Origin: Nectonema munidae
Taxonomy: Eukaryota; Nematomorpha; Nectonematoida; Nectonematidae
Assembly: GCA_030549495.1 (NCBI GenBank)
Contig: JAUIRK010000987.1
Location: 861,605 to 925,604 of the forward strand
Length of the DNA: 64,000 bases
Reading direction: 5' to 3'
The notes under the pieces were generated by a model that searched no databases, was not told the origin of the DNA, and saw only the letters and a list, made by a program, of their open reading frames with translations. Positions 45,655 through 57,784 of this stretch are shown in pieces. Each line of letters starts with the position of its first letter. The stretch's first letter is position 1. A program made the translations under genes and the position numbers.

Positions 45655-46560
45655 CACTCTTTTCCATCCATCGCAAGATTTTTTAATTTTAAAAAACATG
45701 TATCTGTAAAGCCAATCATGGTAATTGAATTAATTCCTTCCTTAATTACTTCCTTGACTTCCAAAGTTGAGTTTCTTGTGGCTAGAAGCTTCTTAAATTT
45801 ACTTTTTATTTTTAAAAAGCCATTTTCAATAGGTTTAACATATACGAATATGGTGAGAGGAAATGAAGTTTTATTCGAGGACTGTCGTCATTAAGAAAAT
45901 GTTTTATTTTTTGAATTTTATGTATAGCAGCAGCATTGTCCATAATAACACAAACAACTTTTTCATTTTCAGGTTGCTGTTCCACAAGTTCTTCTAAAAA
46001 AATTAAAAATTAAAAAATAAATAAAAAGCACTAACTATCTTTTACACTTTTTTTTACATATTTTAGACTTGTTTTAAAATTTAAAGTGTTTTTGTAAAAA
46101 AACAAATAAATTATTTTTGAATAATTTTTTTAACTTTAGCAGAATTTTAACATAAATTTTCTTATGTTTATAATCACATATAGTTTTTATTTGCACATTA
46201 AAGTAATAAAAAGTCATGATAATTGGAATGAATGTAGCTTTTATAGTGTTTTTTACTCATAAAATAGGAATTCTAATGTAATTTATTCTAAAAACAAATT
46301 TTTATATGTTATAAACGCCATATTTATGTACTATAGGAAAAGTTACAAATATTTCAAAAAAAATTGAACAATAAAAGCAAACTATGTCTGTGCTATTTAA
46401 TATTATATAAGTGTTATACTTGAAGTAAAAATGGCATACCCTTCTTTATAGCATCTAAAGTTCTACTGCAGTCATATTCTTTGTATTTCTTTAGCTTTGT
46501 AACACCAGGCTTGGATTTATAAGTACATGGGATGTTGTTCCTTGTGACCCCGTTCAAAAC
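45655..46560 (-). pseudogene. IS630/Tc1-mariner-like transposase remnant
   Basis: On the minus strand, 45998-45660 reads EELVEQQPENEKVVCVIMDN then AAAIHKIQKIKHF and LHFLSPYSYMLNLL, continuing in a shifted frame as IENGFLKIKSKFKKLL. The pattern IMDNAxxH...LSPYSPxLNPIE is the second and third acidic-residue region of DDE_3 (IS630/Tc1-mariner) transposases. To the right, about 46540-46430 reads KPGVTKLKKYKEYDCSRTL DAIKKG, an HTH-like N-terminal segment. AT-rich sequence separates them, so the core is missing or was an intron. Decayed. Confidence 0.7.
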
Positions 46561-47817
46561 TCAAATATTAGTCTAAAATATTAAAAGCTTAATATAAAAA
46601 AACAAAAATTACTAATACAGTTTAAGTATATTGCAGCAAGATTTAAAATAAATGTATCATCACTGGATATGATGATTTATCTTCAGAGGCTCTGTTTGAC
46701 TTATAAGCTATAAAGTCCTGCTTGCTCAAAAATTTCACGTGTGAAGTATTTCACATGGAAGTGTATCCAATCTTATGTATTTTTACATTTTATGATGAGT
46801 AATTCTAGTATGAATTAGCAACTGCTTTCATTCTTTAACAAAAGTTATCTCAGCTGTAATCGAAAAGAGACAAACCCAAATGTCATCAACAAGCGATTTT
46901 ATTGGGGTCGCAAAAATTAAAAAAAAATTAAAATAATTTGCGGTCAATATTTAATTGTAAAGTAATCATCTAATTTAAATGATAGATTAACTGAGTAGGT
47001 CTAAATCCAAATCACGTGATTAGCGCTCCATTAAAATTGGTAGTAGACAACTATGCATGTCTGTATGATAAATGATCCTTGTGAGTCAGATTGAAAGTTA
47101 GAAAAAAATTATTTTGCCCTTTTCCACACAAAACGTAAAGTTTCTTAATCTTAAATTAAAATAACCTTGTGAAGCATTTTGACGAAGTGCGTGTGGCCTC
47201 TCAGCTAAGGTATTTTTTTTAGAGAAAAACGTGACCCCTTCTCATACTCTAAAGCCAACGAGCTTGTAGTTGATCAAATAAACTAACAGCATCAAAAATA
47301 GCTGAATCATATTCAATTTTTGTCAATTCTTTTTAGATTTGCTTTAAAAGTTTCGATATATTAATTCAGTTGACATCCTTCTTCTTATTACATTGGACAG
47401 TTATCGTGGTGTCGTCATCCTAAAGAGCAGGGAAGGCAGAGAGATCAGCGTCTTTAAAAATATCATTGGCTTTCGATCGATTCTTACGATACATTATTAA
47501 TTATGCATAATTTACTTTTATCAAATTATGATGCTTTGTGTTCCATTAAAAATTGTTACTCATGTATAATGACTGAATTCATTAGTTGTAAATATTTACA
47601 ATGTCTAATATATGTAATTTCAATTTTTGGTATACTCGTTGTTAAGTTCTCAATACTTCATTTTGACTGTATGACTGTTCCATTTTTGTGCATAATTTTA
47701 ATATACCGCCCATATAGCGGTCATTTCTGAATTTTTGTGCAGTAGTTATTCCACTGTTAAATCTTATAGTTTTTATTTTTATTTTTTTTCATTGTATTAT
47801 TAATTTAAATGACAAAT
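46561..47817. other. Unassigned; possible decayed coding tract
   Basis: The minus strand between about 47490 and 47170 keeps a mostly open reading (RSKANDIFKDADLSAFPAL, then SLFDQLQARWL) broken by several stops. I do not recognise it; it may be another transposon remnant. The plus-strand frame 47503-47730 has no domain. Confidence 0.35.
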
Positions 47818-47850
47818 ATAATTTATAAATCTTCTTCTTCTTCTTTTCTT
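47818..47850 (+). repeat. (CTT)n tail, plus orientation
   Basis: AATATAATTTATAAATCTTCTTCTTC resembles the end of the minus-strand LINE at 48.6 kb (TATTTATTTCTTCTTCTTC), suggesting the 3' end of a related LINE in the opposite orientation. Confidence 0.45.
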
Positions 47851-48594
47851 ACAATACCAATTTTTGAAGATGATGTAAGCATACGCTAACCATACTTTTT
47901 TTGTGACAAAAGGGGACATTTCAAAAAATATCAGTAAATTTAGTTGAAGGTAAATTCAAAACAAACTTATTTATGTTATAGATAACATTATAATAAAAAA
48001 AATTTCATGCCTACATAAAAAAAATATACCAAAATTTTTTTATAACTTTTTTATGCTAAATCTTATTTTTTCCAATGAAGTAACTTTATGCAATAAATTT
48101 TAAACTTTCAAATTTTTAGAATAAATTTTTCATATTCACAATTCATTTTTTTGAAAGATAAAAAAGAATATATGAACAAAATAAAAAAGTAATAATAAAA
48201 AATTGGACATTTAAAAAAAGACGGGACCTTTAAAATACGGAACTGGTTCGTCTAAAACGGTACGTTTGAACAACCTACGTAAGCAAGATTGTATCGAATT
48301 GTATTCAACATCTTACCTGGCTTTTTCTTTTAATCACGAGCATGAACATTTTTTAGTTTAATTGCGAACGCCAAGGAGAGTAATTTGACATGGAAGTAAA
48401 TTATGATTGACAGAATCTTTAGAATAGTCTGAAAAATGGGAATTGAAAGACTAGAGGTGACTTAGTTTGGACAAATGTCAGAAGATCATCCTTATAAAGT
48501 TTATGTTTCATAAAGTCAAGTGATTAAGACCTTGAGGTGAAAAAATTGACAAATTTAAATAAATCGTTCTTTACCAAAACCATATAAGAAGAAG

Positions 48595-49990
48595 AAGAAG
48601 AAGAAATAAATATAAATATAACATAACACATTTAACATATTAAGCAAAAAAAGGTCAATGCCTGTAAAATTTGCTTCTTGATACTATTAAATAATCAAAA
48701 TGGATCAAGTTTGTTTTTATGATCGTTGACTCTAAGAGAATTAACAACTTCACCCTGCAAGGGATTCCAATCATCAAAGGCTCTTTGTGTTAAATAAGTT
48801 TGACGATAGTTGTTTTGAAAACTTTCAGATTTAAACTTGTAAGAAGGCAATTGAGGAATTCTTGCAGAAAACTCACGCAAAATATCTTCTTTTGTTATCA
48901 TCATATTGTTCTTTCTAATGCTGAAAATGGGGATCATTTCATTTCTTTTTATTCTGTAGTGAAGTGAAGGTAAGTTTAAAAGTTTCATTCTTTCAGAGTA
49001 GGAAACATTTCTCATGCCATGTAAACTTTTGGTAAAGTTTTTTTCAACTTTTTCAATCCTATTGACATTACTAGCAAAAGAACTGCCATAAATCACGTTT
49101 GCGTATTCGAGGATTGGTCTTACCAAAGACTTGAAAAGGTAGATAGCAACTCCATTATTTGATATTACGAAGGTGTTTTTCAAAATACGTATCGTAGAAT
49201 ATGCTTTTTTCACAACAGTCGAAACATGTAGATTGAAATTAAACTTTGAGTCAATTATCAATCCTAGGTCATTCTGTTTTTGAAGTTTAGACAGAGCCAC
49301 ACCACCTAAAATAACGCATCGCTATTACGTTTTCCAATTTGAAGATGCCACTGTCACTTGCTTAAATTAAAACTCAGATCCCATTCAATAGACCACTCAT
49401 ACAATCAATATAAATCATTCTGTAACGATCCTTTGAACTTTTATCGGAATAATTAAATAACTTGATGTCATCTGCAAAAACTTTTACGTAAGAAGTTAAG
49501 TCACATGTAACGTCATTGATAACAATTGTAAAAAACAATCGTCATAATACGGAACCTTGTGGTATTCAACTAACAGTTTCAGCACTACTGATGTGATTCC
49601 ATTTAAACTGACTACATGTTTTTTATTCAAAATATAGTCTTTAAGCCAGGATAAAAGATTACCAACAATTCCAAAAAATTCCAACTTTAGAATAAGTCTT
49701 TTATAAGGAACCCTTTCAAAGGCTTTTTGGAAGTCTGAGTACAGTACATTAATAGTTCTACTTTCATTCATTGCTAAAGTTACTTCATTGGAAAATTGGA
49801 TAAGGTTGGATAAAGTTGATTTTTTAGGAAGACATGTTAATGGGGTGATATGAGTTTATTATTTATAATATGATGAAGAATTTTATCTTTAATAATGAAT
49901 TCAAAAATTTTGAACACCATAGAATTCACAGAGTTAGGTCCATAGTTGGATAATTGTTTCTTGTCTTCTTTTTTAATTTTATATCTATTA
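48595..49990 (-). mobile_element. LINE, CR1/jockey-type, 3' half, broken
   Basis: Reading leftward: from about 49830 to 49600 the RT palm tract TINVLYSDFQKAFERVPYKR, LKDYILNKKHVVSLNG, then in a shifted frame VKVFADDIKLFNYSDK (near 49490), the FADD form of the YxDD catalytic box. 49300-48695 is one long frame of the post-RT region (DLGLIIDSKFNFNLHVSTVV, LFKSLVRPILEYANVIYGSS, LNLPSLHYRIKRNEMI). The 3' end is a TATTTATTTCTTCTTC tail at about 48595. The endonuclease and ORF1 are absent (5' truncation near 49990) and several frames are needed to follow it. Confidence 0.85.
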
Positions 49991-51424
49991 ACAAAAATAA
50001 TCTATTAGCCCAGAGTTAAAAAATATTATTAATTTATACCCCTTCATTTATACGTATTTTATATTTTTCCCAATTTTTTTCTTAGTCATTAAAATCTTAA
50101 ACTTAAAATAAAAAGAAGTAATTTAACACCTATAACGATCAACCAAATATGGAAAAGTTAAATTTTACCATTTTATAGTAATATTACTATCAATGCATGT
50201 GAATTGAGAGATATGTATGTAAATTGATCTGTTATTTCAGCAAACGAATATTCAGATAATATCTTAATGATATAGAGAACTTAAAAACAGTTAGATTTTA
50301 AGATATAAGTCAGATGTGTTACTTCATTGAAAGTTAACCAAAAATCCTAAATTTACCATGATTCACTAGTATTTTACTAGTATTTTTATAGTATTTTACT
50401 AGTATTTTAATTACCAAGAATAGTAAAGTTATATACAACGCATTTCAACACTTTTAGAAAAAAAGTTTACACAAAACACAACTTACTTCATCATGACACT
50501 TAATGATCCAATCAATTTTGTAATATTTGTAGAAGAGAAACTTTGAAATCTCAAAAGCGTACTTTATCTCATAGAATATGAAAGCCATATCATGAGTGTT
50601 TGGATGCAAAGTTGGTGAAAAGAACAGAACTTTACCTTGCTTCTTTCTGATTCGATGAAAGGAAAAATAATTCCTTGCCTTTTGCCGTCTCATTGATTTC
50701 TGATGAATGTGCAAAAATCGCATTCATGATTGCTTTTTTGTGTGCTACACCCAATTCAAAATTGTATGTCTAAAAATGTAAAAAAACAACTTATTTGATA
50801 TCACAGCACTCAATGAGCTTAGGCGAAAGACAGCATTTTTCCTGTGGATGTGTCAATGGTTAACATGGTGAAACTTTTCAACAAGGCCAAATTAGGACTT
50901 TAAAAAACGTCATCAAGGAAAAAACTAACGCATTCATGCTGCAACCTATTAAGCCGTGCTCCAGAAGTGCAATATAAAAGAAAAGTGAAAAAGAAAATCT
51001 TCAAAAGAATTGAAGAATTAAAGTAGCGAATTATTGTATATAAATAGTACAAAGTTAAAAAATATATTTTTTTAATGTTGAGATACCGACTCTCTTAGCT
51101 TTTTGGTTATTAATATTTATCCAAAAAATGTATTTTTAACACCAAAGTCTTGAATGTGTTATTTTTACTTTTTTTCTGAACAAATTAAAAAAATTACTAA
51201 TTCCTTTTAAATATAGGTTTTTGTGTTTTACCTTGTTTACTTCTTAGCAAAAAGAGAATATTTTCTCAAGATTTGGCAAATGAACTTTTCCTTACACTTT
51301 GGAATGAGAAAAAAGATTCGTTCTGAATTTAAGATTTACAAGAAGAAGAAGGTTATTCACAACGAAGAAAAGTTTTGATCTAAAAAGTGCAATTGCGACA
51401 CTTGCATCCAAATATGAACGAGAA
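49991..51424. other. No gene assigned
   Basis: Contains a short TATTTTACTAG tandem/palindromic run at 50370-50410. The minus-strand frame 50454-50723 (90 codons) and a plus-strand tract at 50790-50990 look faintly coding but match nothing I know. Confidence 0.4.
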
Positions 51425-51505
51425 AGCTTTATGCGGTACTGAACCAAAGACCTTGTCGTATCGAAGTCAAGTATCTAGCCAATCTTACGCAAGCCCCTTT
51501 ATATG
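51425..51505 (-). mobile_element. tRNA-derived SINE, copy 3 (partial)
   Basis: On the minus strand: GCTTGCGTAAGATTGGCTAG, then GATACGACAAGGTCTTTGG and a B box GGTTCAGTACC. The spacing and words match the copies at 11.5 and 31.1 kb. Confidence 0.5.
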
Positions 51506-51832
51506 AAAGTACAATAATTTGTTAAAAAATAGCCATGTAGTAAACATTTTTTTGTCAAACCGCAAATAAAATTTAAATCATTTTTAATCCCTAATTTATA
51601 AAATGATCAAATCGATTCTGGTATAATTTTTAAAACTACTTATAAAATATTTACTGTTTCCCAATATTTTTCTATCAATTATATCCCTAAAATATTTTTA
51701 GGATATTTCATTCGAAGAAAACCGATAATTTAAAAATATAGTAATGGCTGGACTTGTAATAAGTGCGTAGGTATAAAAAACGATGAAGAGTTTCTTTGAC
51801 GCATTTTCCCAATTGGTATAAAGTGGGTATGT

Positions 51833-53520
51833 ATGAATTGCTCCAATAAATCTAATACGATTTCTAGTAGCGTTTGTGATGAAAAAGTGATAAATAAGAA
51901 TATATTGAATACTTTAAACAAACTTAGTTCCAATTTTGATAATCTTACCAATAAAGTTATAAATTTAGAAAATTCTTTTTATCTTTCCCATGTGAATCGT
52001 GTAAACTTTCCTGAAAATAAAAATTCATATACGCAGAGGTTGTCAAAAAAAAACATTGTTTTTCGTTTCTAAAACTGGAGAAGAAGATAAACAAGTTGAA
52101 AAAACTTCAAACATCTTGAAGGACGTACAAGTTAAATCTGTGAAAAACTTTAAAAATAAATATTGTTTCAAATTTAAGGATGCTTGTAGCATGAAAAAGG
52201 CAGCTAAAAAGTTATCAAATCAAAATTATGAAATCAATCATGTTAAAAAAGTTTTACCTAAATTCAGTCTAAACATATCATGTGATATTTCAGATGAAAA
52301 AATTTTGGACTCTATTATTATGAAAAACCATGCTATTGGAGATTTAGTTAATCAAGATGAAGTTTTTAAAATACTTTTTTCTAGAAAAGTGAGGGAAATC
52401 GATCGTAAATTTGTAGTTTTTAATTCTTCAAGTAAAATTTATAAATCAATCTCAAATAATAATTTTTTGATATATCTGAACCTTCGTTGTTACGAAGTAT
52501 ACCCTTATATAATGTACAAGCAATGCACAAAGTGTTGCTTTATAGATCACCAAGCCTCAAAATGTACTAGAAAGGCTGTTTGCAGATATTGTTCATTATC
52601 TCATAACGGTAAGAAATGCTCTGGAAGTTATGTCTGCATTACATGTAAAAATAATGGCTCAAGTATCACAAATCATTCTGGGTTAGATTTTAAATGTCCT
52701 TGTGTTCAAAGAGAAAAGGTTAAAATGACAACTGCTTACGATGAATAAAACCGATTTCCTTTCTAATAACTTTATAAATCCAATGTTAAATTTTTGTGAT
52801 AAGAACTTATTCCAGTGTGTTAAATTGGTGTGAACGAAATTACCTTGCTATAAGTCAGTCGAAAACGAACTCAATGATTTTCTCGAAAAAAACATTGTGG
52901 AAACTTTTTTGTTTGACAAGCTGAACTTGAAAATCTTTTCTGAAGTGAATTTGCTTGGTTTAATAATTGAAAATAATCTCAGTTTTAATCAGCACATTAC
53001 TTATCTTTCTATAAAGCTCGCCAAAATAAATGGTATATTAGCTCATACTAGAAAGCTTTTCCAACTAATGTAATTTACATCGCTTAATTGTTTTTTATAA
53101 AAAAGCTGTCAGAATTGTTACCCATTCAAAAAAAATGTCTCATACAACTGAACTCTTTGTCAAACTTGACTTGTTAAAGTTGGAAGACATTTATACTCAA
53201 AAAATTGAAATATTTATCATTTCCAATTTGAACTCTTCGCATAATAATTTTCAAAATATTATACTTTTCACTTCAAAACCTTCCTTTTTTTTTTAGAAAT
53301 TTTATGAATCTAGATAAACCGCGTTTCAGAAATGAAACTTCTAAGCTTTCTATAAGATACAAAGCTGTTTGTTTTTACGAAAAATGCAGAAGCTTCATAG
53401 CAGAAAGTTGCTCTTCAGTAAAGAAAATGAAACTCATCATGAAAGATTGGTTCATTTCTTCATATAGAGAAAAAACAACTTGTAATGTTGTTAATTGCTA
53501 TATTTGTCAAAATAATTAGT
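51833..53520 (+). mobile_element. Internally deleted LINE: ORF1 with zinc knuckles plus ORF2 end
   Basis: ORF1-like protein in two frames. 51833-52070 is polar and coiled-coil-like (NTLNKLSSNFDNLTNKVINL). 52056-52748 carries an RNA-binding-like part and a Cys-rich end with CTKCCFIDHQASKCTRKAVC, CRYCSLSHNGKKC and CITCKN, i.e. gag-type zinc knuckles as in jockey/CR1 ORF1. It is followed almost directly by the far C-terminus of ORF2: NLLGLIIENNLSFNQHITYL-like text near 52950, AVRIVTHSKKMSHTTELFVK (53105-53165) and a final frame to 53517. The endonuclease and nearly all of the reverse transcriptase are missing, so about 2-3 kb was lost. Confidence 0.75.
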
Positions 53521-54805
53521 TAATGATATTTCATATACTCATTTCATCCTGATGCTCTATTTGCTTTTAAATCTCCTTGTCTTTTTGATGGTGTATTTTT
53601 CGTGAAGCGGTTTTCATAAACCTTTGGAAATACATCAGCTTACATGTCTTCACTCGATTTTTAATATTAAAAATATATAAATAATATAATAATGAGAATG
53701 AGATGTAACGGGAATGAGGATGTAGTAGGGGATAAACAATCTTTGCGTTAAGGAGGTGATGATGTTGAGGATAAGCAAGAAAAGAAAAGAGTTAAAGGAG
53801 TTTATACTCCGAAAATAGTTAGCAAAAATCAACAATAAAGTGTCCAATTTTTACAATTTTTTATATTTGTTATAATTATTTCACCTCAATGGGCATATCT
53901 GTCAAAGATTTTATTTCTAAATATAATTTAATTATATATATGTAAAATGATTCCAAAGCTTCCAATTGCAGGATTCATATATAAAAATAATTCTTTTTAT
54001 AATAGCAGCTGGATATTTGAAAGCTAGGGGCGTGTTAGGAAGTTAGGTGCACCCTCACTACCAGTTACTTCACTAGACGTTGAAACATATTTTAAAAATC
54101 ATCCAGAATTAAAAATTACATAAAATATAAGAGAATTCTGCCTCTAAATAATAAAGGCCAAATTGCCTTGAAGCCAAACTTAGCCTGAATCAATTAAAAT
54201 ATATAAAATTCATTTGATAAAGCCTTTTTTGTCTTTTCTCACAAAGAAAAAAGTGGAGAAGTTGTATGGCATCTTTTGGAATTGAAAAAGACGGCCGTAC
54301 AATATGTATATAAGGATGTAAAGCCTCATAATGAAAAATTAATCCAGCTTTGGAGAGCACATCTCTTATTATTTGTGCAGCTGTAGATGATAATAACTTT
54401 CATTGCACTGATTAAATTTCCTATACGCCCTCATGCCACGAGATTTTGTAATCTTTTTTCGACCATATGCTCCACATAATTTGACCTTGTTTAAATTAAT
54501 TTATTTTTACATTAAAATAGGAGCTTTGCTTTCCTAACTAAAATCGCTCAAACAACTTTTCAGCCTTAGTTTTGCTCAAACTGATGATGATGGAACACGA
54601 TTCAAATGCTGGCGAGGATCGCAATAAGTAAACATTTTCTCTTCTTTTTTCACTTCCCAAATTTCCTTCCCCTCTTTGCTCAAAGAAGACCAAAATGTGA
54701 AGATTCGCGTGTATAAAAATTCGATCCTTTCTTATAGATAAGAAAAAACAAACTTTATTGCTGATATATTGAACTCTTTCTTCAGAGTAAACTAAGCAGA
54801 GTTAA
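53521..54805. other. No gene seen
   Basis: AT-rich sequence with no recognised exon; the minus-strand frame 53650-53847 has no domain. Confidence 0.5.
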
Positions 54806-54937
54806 CCCATTTAGGACCAATGTTCCAATTTGGGAACATAAGTAATTTCATCTTCGTCTGCTTTTTTCAATGACTTTGAATATAAATCATCTGCGTTTTT
54901 TTTTAAATATCGTCTGCTTTGCTTGGTCTTAAATCGG
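54806..54937. mobile_element. TTAA-type MITE
   Basis: 132 bp, left flank TTAA (54802-54805), right flank TTAT. Starts CCCATTTAGGACCAATG and ends TTGGTCTTAAATCGG. The inner TTCATCTTCGTCTGC block is identical to the 44.3-kb copy, indicating recent shared ancestry. Confidence 0.8.
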
Positions 54938-56286
54938 TTATTAATTTACCTTCCCTCCATCTTAAATTAAATATTTTTCTTTATACTAACCCAAATTTCT
55001 TTTGATGTGCTCGTCTTTCCTTCATTTACTTTTATGTTGAAAACTGTTTGTGTTAGACAAGTGAGGATGTGTTCTTTTGACACTTGCTCTTAAGTATTAT
55101 TATTTTCCCCCAAGAACTCCAATCTCCTAACAAAGATCACAATTTTAAAGCATTCATCCTTGAGAAGGTCAAGAAGCCATATTTAACAAAGTTACCATGT
55201 TAGAAACGCTACTGGCTAAGTGAAGAAATAACATCATCCATCAAATCTCATATAATACTATTCATTTTGTATAGGCTGCTTCAGTGTGTGCTTCTTCCCC
55301 TCGTGTTTATCCACAGTAGACATTTCTGCTTCATTTCAAAGGGAATGCAAGACAAAAAATTTTGTCCTCTCTTTCCAAAACAAATATCCATTTTTGTATC
55401 TTTGAAATTCAACTCATTCTTATTCATCTAATGTGATTTATGCAAAAAAATTAACATTCTACCTCAAAACGCGGTGACTTTTTTCAGAAATCTTCTCAAA
55501 ATTTTTCGAAATACTTCATATTTTTAAACAAAATAAAAATAAGGCTATCTTTATCAATATTTTTAGTTTATCAATATTAAAATAAAATGTATTTTTTATC
55601 CTTTATTATATATGCCAGTTTAAAGTCAATAAAGTCAAGATTTGTTTTCTAATAACACTTCTAAAATTATAACAGACTTTATTTATAACAATAGTGTAAA
55701 AGAAGTTCAAGTTATTTGGTGAGCAAAGTAAGCTTTTTTAATAATAGCAAAGTAAGCTCTCTTAAATTTTTTGGAAACAAAGAGTATAAAATTTAGTCTA
55801 GTTGGTTTATTTTAGTTGATAAAATGGCTAAAATGTTTAATTTTAAAATTTATTTGATGTTTCTAAAGAAATAATAAAAGAAGCATTGAAATAAGTTTAT
55901 TTGGGTGAAATTGCTAACAATCAATTGTCACCGTTTTTTTCTTAATTTCTATTCGTTAACTAAATACTGCTGTTTGTGTCGGATTAAACTAAATAATATT
56001 ATTCGTTATTATAATTATTTTTAAATGTTGAAGCAAATAGTTTTGCATTATCTCAATTTATTTTTTCCATATAACAAGGCAAAGAAATTTATTTTCTAGC
56101 AAGTCGTCAAAAAGTTGCAAATATCTCATTTTTCATTATGAATATTTTTTTATCTTTGCTTTTCATTATAAAAAGTTAAAAGCTAAAAATTTCTTTTCTA
56201 AAATATTAAGATTTGGAAAAGTTTGGAGAGGATTTCAGTTTATCTCTCTTTTTGAAGTTTTAACAAGCATACTAAGCCTATAAAAG
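54938..56286. other. No gene seen
   Basis: AT-rich; no exon or repeat family recognised. Confidence 0.5.
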
Positions 56287-56843
56287 GAATTCGAGTAAAA
56301 ACGCCTGAAAACCAAAACGCTTGAAACCCAAACGCCCGAAATCAAAACGCCCGATACAAGAACGTCGGAAACTTGAATCTGCAAAAAATATTTAAAAATT
56401 TTCGATTTTTTCTGGTATCTATGCTTTTTTCCAATTTTTCTAAGAATATGTAAAATTTAACACTTTGTTGTTTCACATGCATAAAAAACATATACGAGAT
56501 TTCTAATTTATCAATCTTATGAACTACTCGTGAACTTTTGATCCAAAATCAGAATTTATTTATATTCTTGTTTTCCTGTTTAAATTAGTCACATCTTTTC
56601 TGGTTTCAGACTGATTTTCCGTTTGAATTGGTAGTTTAATTGTTTTTCAAGGCAAAGAAATAATGTATTTTTGTATGATCACTTTTATCTTTTAAGTCAA
56701 ATTGATCACTATCATTTCGTGTCAAATAGACCGTTTTGAAAACTGTCCAAATAGAATAAACTACAAAAAATATAACGCCAGAATTATTATTTTTGGGCGT
56801 TTTGGTTTTGGGCGTTTTGGTTTCGGGCGTTTTGACCCGGCAC
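56287..56843. mobile_element. MITE with minisatellite inverted ends and 10-bp target duplication
   Basis: The left end holds about five 15-16-bp units of ACGCC(C/T)GAAANCCAAA (56301-56370). The right end holds the complement, GGGCGTTTTGGTTTT and GGGCGTTTTGGTTTC, ending GACCCGGCAC (56790-56843). The same decamer CCTATAAAAG stands directly outside both ends (56277-56286 and 56844-56853). The interior is AT-rich and non-coding. The flanking duplication length fits an element using 8-10-bp sites; the superfamily is unknown. Confidence 0.8.
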
Positions 56844-56853
56844 CCTATAAAAG

Positions 56854-57519
56854 CCAAATTAGTTTAAAAAAATGTTAAAATTTTAGCGAATGTTTGTCAC
56901 ACGCACAAATGATATAGCAGAACCGTATAATAACTATAAAAATCACAAAATTATACAATATTAAAGACACAATTTGTTACATTTAAAAGATAGGCCTTAA
57001 AACACTCCAAAGTAAGACGATTAATCATACATTCTTCGAGAACAAGCTCTTCTCTTTTTCCTTTCCATAAGGATCAATTTCTATATAGTCAACTTCACAT
57101 TATAACTTTTTTATTATCCTAAAAAAACAATTTAACTTACTTGTATTGAAATGATATACTATATCACTTTTCAAGAAATAAAAGCATTGCTTCTAAAATT
57201 CCTCTTTATATATTGCGTTATTTTTTGAATGCGGAAGGAATTGAAAAATTTGAGAGACCAGTTCAAAATACGATTAAATGTGGTAGAAACGTCACACTTT
57301 TTAAATGTGTATTTAAATCTAATGCAATTTGACAAATCTTTGCTAATTTTGCAAATGAATGTGATATTGATACTTCGATTCTCCAAAATAGGGGATTTTT
57401 TATTATTTGTAATATATATGTATTGATTTTTGATATTTTATACGTTGTGAACAACTTTTAGCATAATTAGAAAAGCCTTAACTCTAAATTATTGGCAAAA
57501 GATCTTTGCTTTCTTTTAG
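56854..57519. other. Upstream of the Hsp20 exon; no exon recognised
   Basis: Frames around 57171-57454 on both strands overlap each other and show no domain. A preceding Hsp20 exon, which the splice phase requires, was not found. Confidence 0.4.
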
Positions 57520-57784
57520 AAAAGTGTACACCTTTGATTTGGACGGTTACGACTTCGAAGACGTCAAAGTTAAATTGGTGGATGGGAGGAGCGTGGTAGT
57601 GAGCGCAAGGCACGAAGTTCGTGACCAGTCCGGCTCTAACTTTCGTGAATTCAACCAACAAGTCACTTTTCCCTGTAATTTGGAGTCGAGCTGTATCCTG
57701 CCATCTTTCTCTAAAGCGAGCAAAAAGATGGAATTGGTTGTACTGATGGGGAGTGTTGTTGGTGACGACCTTGTTCAAACGTAA
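57520..57784 (+). CDS. Small heat-shock protein (alpha-crystallin domain) exon
   Basis: Follows a good acceptor (TTTGCTTTCTTTTAG) and is entered in phase 2, so at least one 5' exon is missing from this model. It encodes KVYTFDLDGYDFEDVKVKLV, DGRSVVVSARHEVRDQSG, then REFNQQVTFPCNLESSCILP and MELVVLMG. This is the Hsp20/alpha-crystallin beta-sandwich: the 'VSARHE' strand and the 'REFxxxxxLP' block are both in place. Such proteins hold unfolding proteins in the cytosol. Composition is markedly richer in G+C than its surroundings, as expected of a real exon. The frame ends in TAA at 57784, but CAAAC|GTAAAT there could instead be a splice donor. It may be a complete 3' exon or an isolated pseudo-exon. 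Confidence 0.72.

Noticed and set aside
57467-57778. Minus-strand 103-codon frame
   Set aside because: It is antisense to the alpha-crystallin exon, whose protein motifs are clear on the plus strand.
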